9,101 bases of DNA from Candidatus Hydrogenedentota bacterium (GTDB lineage Bacteria > Hydrogenedentota > Hydrogenedentia > Hydrogenedentiales > CAITNO01): contig CAIXUF010000990.1 in assembly GCA_903922535.1 (NCBI GenBank), forward strand, positions 1-9,101. Direction: 5' to 3'. The notes beneath the pieces are model-generated. The model had not been told where the DNA came from. It did no database searches and saw only the letters and a list, made by a program, of their open reading frames with translations. The translations under genes and the position numbers were made by a program. Within the stretch, counting starts at the first letter, position 1; the number at the start of each line of letters is the position of its first letter. Below, piece after piece: positions 5,547-9,101 of the stretch.

Positions 5547-7418
5547 TCAGTGCCGCGCCGCCGTGACCGGCAGATTCAGATCGCCCTGGGTCAGAATCTG
5601 CTCACCCAGCCTGCCCGCCTCGTCCGGCTTTACATCTCCAAACAGACTGCCAACATCTGACAAATAGTCCATGAAGCCTGACAGACTCCCGGCAAGAACA
5701 TTGTAACTGCCCTCAATGAACCGCAGCCCGTCCGGCGTCTTGAGAACATCGGCCAGCCGCGACACCGCGTCCAGCGCGGACATTTGCAGATCGAATCCGG
5801 CCAGGCGCTCGTTGGTCAGTGCGGCGCCCTGCTGCACCTGGGTGCCCAGTGTCTGCACCGCGCTGTAAATGGTGTTGGCCGTTTGATAATCCTTCACCGC
5901 CTCATATTGCTTGCCGTACGCCATCAATTCCTGGCCAAGTCCCATCAGGTCATTGTATTCTCCCTGACCGGCAGTGGTCGCGGCCACAAAATGCGCCACA
6001 TCAGCGGACATTCCGTCCGCCTGAAGCGCCGCACTGCGGTTCTGGGCCGTCTGCAGCCCATAGGTATTCGCCGTCTCCAATCCCGAGCCCAAGTCCATCG
6101 CAAGCAGCGCGCCGTTGATGTCGCCGCCGGAAAGTTTTGCGCTCGCGTCCATGTAATAGGGAAGGGCGTTGTTCCCGCCGAGATCCTTCATTGCAGCAAG
6201 CTGCGCGCTGGCCTCGTCGTGTGTCGCCGGATTCGTCATCAGGTTGCGCGCCAGTAAATAGCGCAGATAGGGGTCATTCGGGGACTTTTCCACGGCAGCG
6301 CGCAGGTAGTTCGCCCCCTCTTCCGCGGGCAGCGCCTGGATCGCGCCGAGCATGGCCGACGCCGACAATCCGCCCTCTTCCAGCAGCCGCCGCGCCTCGT
6401 CTGCCGTCAGGCTTCCCCATCCCGCCAGTCTGTCCGCCGCGCCGTCCTTCTGGTCAAGCGCGTCGCGTTTGGCCCCAATCACCTTGTCCAGCGTCAGCGA
6501 TGCCAAATCGCTCTTCACATTAATGGTGATCGGAATCGGAGCCGCCGGACGCGCCAGCCCCTCATACCCTTTGACCCTGGCGTCATTCTTGGGAAGGTGC
6601 GTCCGCGGACCTGGCTTGAGCCATGCCATCCGGTCTTTGTTCTTGCTCGTGACCGGATTGACCCTCATGCCGCTTTGGTCCACGCGCGCAATGTTCATGG
6701 TTCCATCGTCCGTCCGGTAGACAATCCACCCGCCCGCCAGCGCCACACCGAGCACAAGCACCGCCGCCGCGCGAAACACCCATGTCCGCGCGTCTGAGAC
6801 AGGCCAAGTCTCCCGTGTCACACGGGGCCGCCCCCGGAAGGGAATGACATTCGGCGAAAGCGCCTGCTTTTCCTTTGTAACGCCTCCCATTACCGGCTCG
6901 ACAATCTCAATCTTCGGCGTCTTTTCCCGAAGCTCCCCGCCGACCGCCTCCAGGCGCGTCGCCAAGACAGCCAGCGCGGCATCGTTTTCCGATGCCGGAA
7001 CCCCGGTTTCCGACTCCCGGTCCTTCATGTGCGCCAAACTGCACAGCACTCCGTCCAGAATGTTGACCTCTGGAAGGGCACCCGCCAGGGCACTGCCCGC
7101 ATTCAGCAATGCCAGTTCCAGTTTTGGGTCGATGGCGTCCGGAACTATCCCGTCCTCAGAGTCATCCGCCGGAACCGCGCCCGTCTGCACCAAATGCATG
7201 ATATCGACGACAAGGTCCACGGCAGGCAGCGCGGCGCGCCGCAACGCGCCCGTTTCCCGCAAAACCGTCTCCATGCGGCGCAACTCCCCCACCTCCGCCT
7301 CAAGCACCGCAGCCCCGCCCAGGGCGGCGCCCAGTCTTTCGACCAGTGCGGCGCTTGTGTCACCGTCAAGATACGCCATCAGGTCCCTGGCGTCTATGTC
7401 ACTCCTGTAGGTGCTCAA
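5547..7418 (-). CDS. Membrane-anchored anti-sigma-like protein with TPR-like outer domain
   Basis: The 623-residue product is encoded immediately after the ECF sigma gene, the usual place of its anti-sigma factor. The N-terminus (LMAYLDGDTSAALVERL, about 13-29) resembles the first helix of anti-sigma domains, but the H-x3-C-x2-C zinc motif is absent; the only cysteine lies in CSLAHM. Three related segments recur about 51 residues apart in the cytoplasmic half, centred on P65, P116 and P168. One hydrophobic helix (about 213-234) crosses the membrane. The outer half of about 390 residues is helical and Ala/Gly/Asp/Asn-rich, with a TPR-like stretch (about 360-522, e.g. NYLRAAVEKSPNDPYLRYLLA) that may sense a protein partner. 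I chose TTG at 7418 because it overlaps the sigma stop as TTGA and follows a purine-rich GAG-containing stretch. A GTG at 7442 (631 residues) and an ATG at 7379 are alternatives. Anti-sigma activity is inferred from position and topology. Confidence 0.72.
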   Translation of the reverse strand: MSTYRSDIDARDLMAYLDGDTSAALVERLGAALGGAAVLEAEVGELRRMETVLRETGALRRAALPAVDLVVDIMHLVQTGAVPADDSEDGIVPDAIDPKLELALLNAGSALAGALPEVNILDGVLCSLAHMKDRESETGVPASENDAALAVLATRLEAVGGELREKTPKIEIVEPVMGGVTKEKQALSPNVIPFRGRPRVTRETWPVSDARTWVFRAAAVLVLGVALAGGWIVYRTDDGTMNIARVDQSGMRVNPVTSKNKDRMAWLKPGPRTHLPKNDARVKGYEGLARPAAPIPITINVKSDLASLTLDKVIGAKRDALDQKDGAADRLAGWGSLTADEARRLLEEGGLSASAMLGAIQALPAEEGANYLRAAVEKSPNDPYLRYLLARNLMTNPATHDEASAQLAAMKDLGGNNALPYYMDASAKLSGGDINGALLAMDLGSGLETANTYGLQTAQNRSAALQADGMSADVAHFVAATTAGQGEYNDLMGLGQELMAYGKQYEAVKDYQTANTIYSAVQTLGTQVQQGAALTNERLAGFDLQMSALDAVSRLADVLKTPDGLRFIEGSYNVLAGSLSGFMDYLSDVGSLFGDVKPDEAGRLGEQILTQGDLNLPVTAARH

Positions 7419-8005
7419 AACTCTTCTCTTATCGCTTCGCACAGTTCGCGAAGCTGGTTCAGCGCCCGGTGCAGCCGCGTGCGCACCGCGCCTTCCGTCG
7501 TTTCAACAATCTCGGCGATGTCCCGCGCCGACATCTGCTCAAAATACCGCATCACAATGATCTCGCGCGCCTCGCCGGGCAACTCGGCCAGCACATCCAC
7601 AAGGGCCTGCCGCCGTTCGTCCGCCAGCAGCCATTCCGAAGGCCCGTCAGCGGCAAACTGCATCAACTCGCCGTCCGAGTCCCGCGAACTGCTGGCGTAG
7701 GCCTCCAGCGATTCCATTTGAACCGTCTTCTTGCGCTTCAACTCGTTCAGACACAAATTGCGCGCGATGCACAGCATCCAGGGTTTGAACGCCCGGTCCT
7801 GGTCAAAACGGGCACGGGCCGCATAGATCCGCAGATACGTCTCCTGCGCCTTTTCAAGCGCGGTTTCCGTGTTCCGGAGATAATGCAGGCAGAAGCGGAA
7901 AAGATCGTTCTGGTAACGCTTTACCAGAACGGCCAGTGCCTCGTCACGCCCCTCACAGAGCAAACCCATCAACTGTTCATCGGTCTGACCGGTTATCGTG
8001 GTCAT
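7415..8005 (-). CDS. ECF-type RNA polymerase sigma factor
   Basis: The 196-residue protein has the minimal two-domain layout of extracytoplasmic function sigma factors. Sigma region 2 spans about 24-93 (VKRYQNDLFRFCLHYLRN, then ETYLRIYAARARF, FKPWMLCIARNLCLNELKR), which binds core polymerase and the -10 element. Sigma region 4 spans about 132-186 (LPGEAREIIVMRYFEQMS, then the helix-turn-helix ARDIAEIVETTEGAVRTRLHRA), which binds the -35 element. There is no sigma region 3. The linker (about 94-131) is serine/acid-rich. The ATG at 8005 has a strong GGAGG (8015-8011) with a 5-base spacing. It forms an operon with the overlapping anti-sigma-like gene. It probably directs polymerase to envelope or extracellular-stress genes, but its regulon cannot be read from this window. 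Confidence 0.95.
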   Translation of the reverse strand: MTTITGQTDEQLMGLLCEGRDEALAVLVKRYQNDLFRFCLHYLRNTETALEKAQETYLRIYAARARFDQDRAFKPWMLCIARNLCLNELKRKKTVQMESLEAYASSSRDSDGELMQFAADGPSEWLLADERRQALVDVLAELPGEAREIIVMRYFEQMSARDIAEIVETTEGAVRTRLHRALNQLRELCEAIREEF

Positions 8006-8150
8006 GCGTTCCTCCGCACGGCGCGACGACCGGTTTGCGCCTTAGCCGGACATCTTTCAGTTCCAGCATCGACCACAATACCGGTAATTCCAGAAAACAT
8101 TACACACCTTTCGCCTATTGTCCAGAGAGATTCCTGACGGTTAACCAGCA

Positions 8151-8179
8151 ATTGTAGAAATCTTACGGGTTCAAAGCAA
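8151..8179 (-). promoter_or_regulatory. Candidate sigma-70-type promoter of the sigma/anti-sigma operon
   Basis: On the minus strand, TTGCTT (8179-8174) and TACAAT (8156-8151, 5 of 6 matches to the -10 consensus) are separated by exactly 17 bases. The -35 matches only its TTG. Transcription would begin near 8144, about 138 bases before the sigma start codon. An ECF-type autoregulated promoter could exist as well, but I found no convincing pair of elements. Confidence 0.4.
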
Positions 8180-8232
8180 CTGAAAGTACCCATCATCGGA
8201 CAACCTCAATGTATTCACGCACAACACTCCAC

Positions 8233-8261
8233 TTGACAAACGGTCGCAACGCTGGTAAAAA
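8233..8261 (+). promoter_or_regulatory. Sigma-70-type promoter of the alpha/beta hydrolase gene
   Basis: A perfect -35 TTGACA (8233-8238) is followed after 17 bases by TAAAAA (8256-8261, 4 of 6 matches to TATAAT). Transcription would start near 8268, leaving a GC-rich leader of about 130 bases before the ATG at 8398. Confidence 0.6.
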
Positions 8262-8341
8262 GACCCCGGTACTGCGCGGCAGCGCCAAACTCAAGGCCAA
8301 TTCAAGCACCAGCCACTGGAAGCGCCGGTTACTCCCGCGAA

Positions 8342-8370
8342 GGAGGGATCAGGCCGGGTGCCCTCCCTCC
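8342..8370 (+). promoter_or_regulatory. Inverted repeat in the hydrolase leader with alternative pairing partners
   Basis: GGAGGG (8342-8347) can pair with either of two overlapping CCCTCC copies (8361-8366 or 8365-8370). The GGAGG is a strong Shine-Dalgarno-like sequence but is not the one used by the hydrolase, which has AAGGA at 8387-8391. A GTG at 8358 would open a 19-codon frame ending at TAA 8415-8417, overlapping the hydrolase start. Whether it is translated is unknown. Confidence 0.3.
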
Positions 8371-8397
8371 AAGGCCGGCATGACGAAAGGATACCTA

Positions 8398-9101
8398 ATG
8401 TTCTTCCGAGTCCTTAAGAAAGCCGCCCTTGCCGTTGTTTTTGTACTCGTACCGGCCGTGATCGGGTTCGTGGTGGTCAAGACCGTTAGTGACAACCGAT
8501 TCTATGCGGGTTATGTTGCGGGACTGCCCCTGAACGCCTCCGCCTCGGACATGCAGACAGTGGACAAGCCCATCAATACCTTCGGCCAGGAGGCCCAAGC
8601 GCACTACCGCAGCCAGCGCATCGAGATCGACGCACGCCCCGGCGAGCGCATGCCGGCCATCCTCACGCTGCCGGTCACGGGCGAAGGCCCCTTCCCCGTG
8701 ATCGTGTTTCTTCACGGCAGCGACCAGGACAAGGAATTCGTCGAAGAAATATGCACCCCATTCAACGAAGCCGGATTTGCGATGGTGTGCTTCGATCAAT
8801 ACATGCGCGGAGAACGCCGGGTCAAGGGGAACTTTCTCACCATCGCCATGGCATACCGCGAGCGCTGCTGGAAAACCGTGCATGACTCCCGCCGCCTCAT
8901 TGACTATCTCGAAAGCCGGCCCGACATTGCCAAGGGCCGTATCTATCTCGTCGGGGCCAGCTACGGTGCCATCACCGGCACTGCCGTCCTCGCCCAGGAA
9001 AAGAGGATCAAGGCCGCCGACCTCGTCGTGGGTGGAGGCAACCTCCAACTGCTGGCCAAGGCGCCCGAAGTCCGCCGCGAACTCCCCCCGTGGCTCGTGC
9101 C
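8398..9101 (+). CDS. Alpha/beta hydrolase with N-terminal signal/anchor (3' end outside window)
   Basis: The frame is open from ATG 8398 to the window edge, giving 234 residues without a stop. Residues 1-8 are basic and 9-28 hydrophobic, a signal peptide or membrane anchor, so the enzyme should act outside the cytoplasm. The alpha/beta hydrolase core follows: a strand and oxyanion-loop segment VIVFLHGSDQD (101-111), then RIYLVGASYGAITG (181-194), whose G-A-S-Y-G nucleophile elbow places the catalytic serine at S188 (bases 8959-8961). The acid and histidine of the triad should lie beyond the window. The GxSxG and HGS arrangement resembles dienelactone hydrolase, acetyl xylan esterase and S9 peptidase-like enzymes, so an ester or peptide substrate is likely but not resolved. 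The start is supported by AAGGA (8387-8391) at a 6-base spacing. The gene is divergent from the sigma operon. Confidence 0.87.
   Translation, partial: MFFRVLKKAALAVVFVLVPAVIGFVVVKTVSDNRFYAGYVAGLPLNASASDMQTVDKPINTFGQEAQAHYRSQRIEIDARPGERMPAILTLPVTGEGPFPVIVFLHGSDQDKEFVEEICTPFNEAGFAMVCFDQYMRGERRVKGNFLTIAMAYRERCWKTVHDSRRLIDYLESRPDIAKGRIYLVGASYGAITGTAVLAQEKRIKAADLVVGGGNLQLLAKAPEVRRELPPWLV

Larger units (their letters stand above)
8006..8397. other. Divergent control region between the sigma operon and the alpha/beta hydrolase
   Basis: This gap of about 390 bases has no convincing gene. It contains a minus-strand promoter candidate for the sigma operon, a good plus-strand promoter, an 8-base palindrome TACCGGTA (8079-8086), and a GC-rich hydrolase leader with a GGAGGG/CCCTCC inverted repeat. 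Transcripts in both directions would have long leaders of about 130-140 bases. Confidence 0.7.

Noticed and set aside
8040..8064. GGAACT on the minus strand upstream of the sigma gene, considered as an ECF-type -35 for autoregulation
   Set aside because: No convincing -10 partner lies at the right spacing, and GGAA-type words recur nearby by chance.
7346..8137. A 263-codon plus-strand open frame opposite the sigma factor
   Set aside because: The minus strand encodes clear sigma regions 2 and 4; this frame is Arg/Pro/His-rich and featureless.
8395..9048. A 217-codon minus-strand open frame opposite the alpha/beta hydrolase
   Set aside because: The plus-strand frame has a signal segment, HGS and GASYG motifs, a Shine-Dalgarno sequence and a promoter; the antisense frame has none.
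1..9101. CRISPR arrays, tRNA or rRNA genes, transposases, phage genes or toxin-antitoxin pairs
   Set aside because: I saw no regularly spaced repeats of CRISPR size, no tRNA-like cloverleaf in the spacers, and no mobile-element protein motifs on either strand.

Overview
The window looks like a chromosomal stretch from a free-living bacterium with a Gram-negative type envelope: several products carry signal peptides or N-terminal anchors. Coding regions have high-GC codon use. The mix of an ECF sigma factor paired with a large membrane-anchored regulator, a short bacterial ceramidase-like hydrolase, and a secreted exo-endo-phosphatase would fit a planctomycete/PVC-type lineage or Hydrogenedentota. 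That assignment is an impression from gene content only and is low confidence.

Layout. 1-495 (+) is the 3' part of a class I PLP aminotransferase, followed by a weak stem-loop terminator. 642-1382 (+) encodes a polytopic methyltransferase of the isoprenylcysteine carboxyl methyltransferase/PEMT type. After a leader that can fold into a long hairpin, 1478-2512 (+) encodes a membrane-anchored endonuclease/exonuclease/phosphatase-fold hydrolase with all catalytic motifs. Convergent to it, only 12 bases away, 2525-3772 (-) encodes a secreted neutral/alkaline ceramidase-like hydrolase. A 344-base divergent control region follows. It holds a 16-base palindrome, a good sigma-70-type promoter and a structured leader for 4117-5397 (+), a complete type II citrate synthase (gltA). 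The gltA gene ends in a strong terminator, next to a second perfect hairpin and three tandem 7-base repeats.

8005-5547 (-) is a two-gene operon: an ECF sigma factor, then a single-pass membrane protein that sits where an anti-sigma factor usually sits. The second protein lacks the common zinc motif. Its cytoplasmic half contains three copies of a motif about 51 residues apart, and its large outer half has a TPR-like helical stretch. A divergent control region of about 390 bases separates this operon from 8398-9101 (+), the start of an exported or membrane-anchored alpha/beta hydrolase that runs off the window.

How the genes work together. The citrate synthase is central metabolism. The EEP hydrolase, ceramidase-like hydrolase, alpha/beta hydrolase and membrane methyltransferase all appear to act in or outside the membrane, which suggests lipid or ester turnover at the cell surface. 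The sigma/anti-sigma pair is a plausible envelope or extracellular signal switch, but nothing in the sequence links it directly to these neighbours. No CRISPR array, tRNA, rRNA, insertion sequence or phage gene was recognised.
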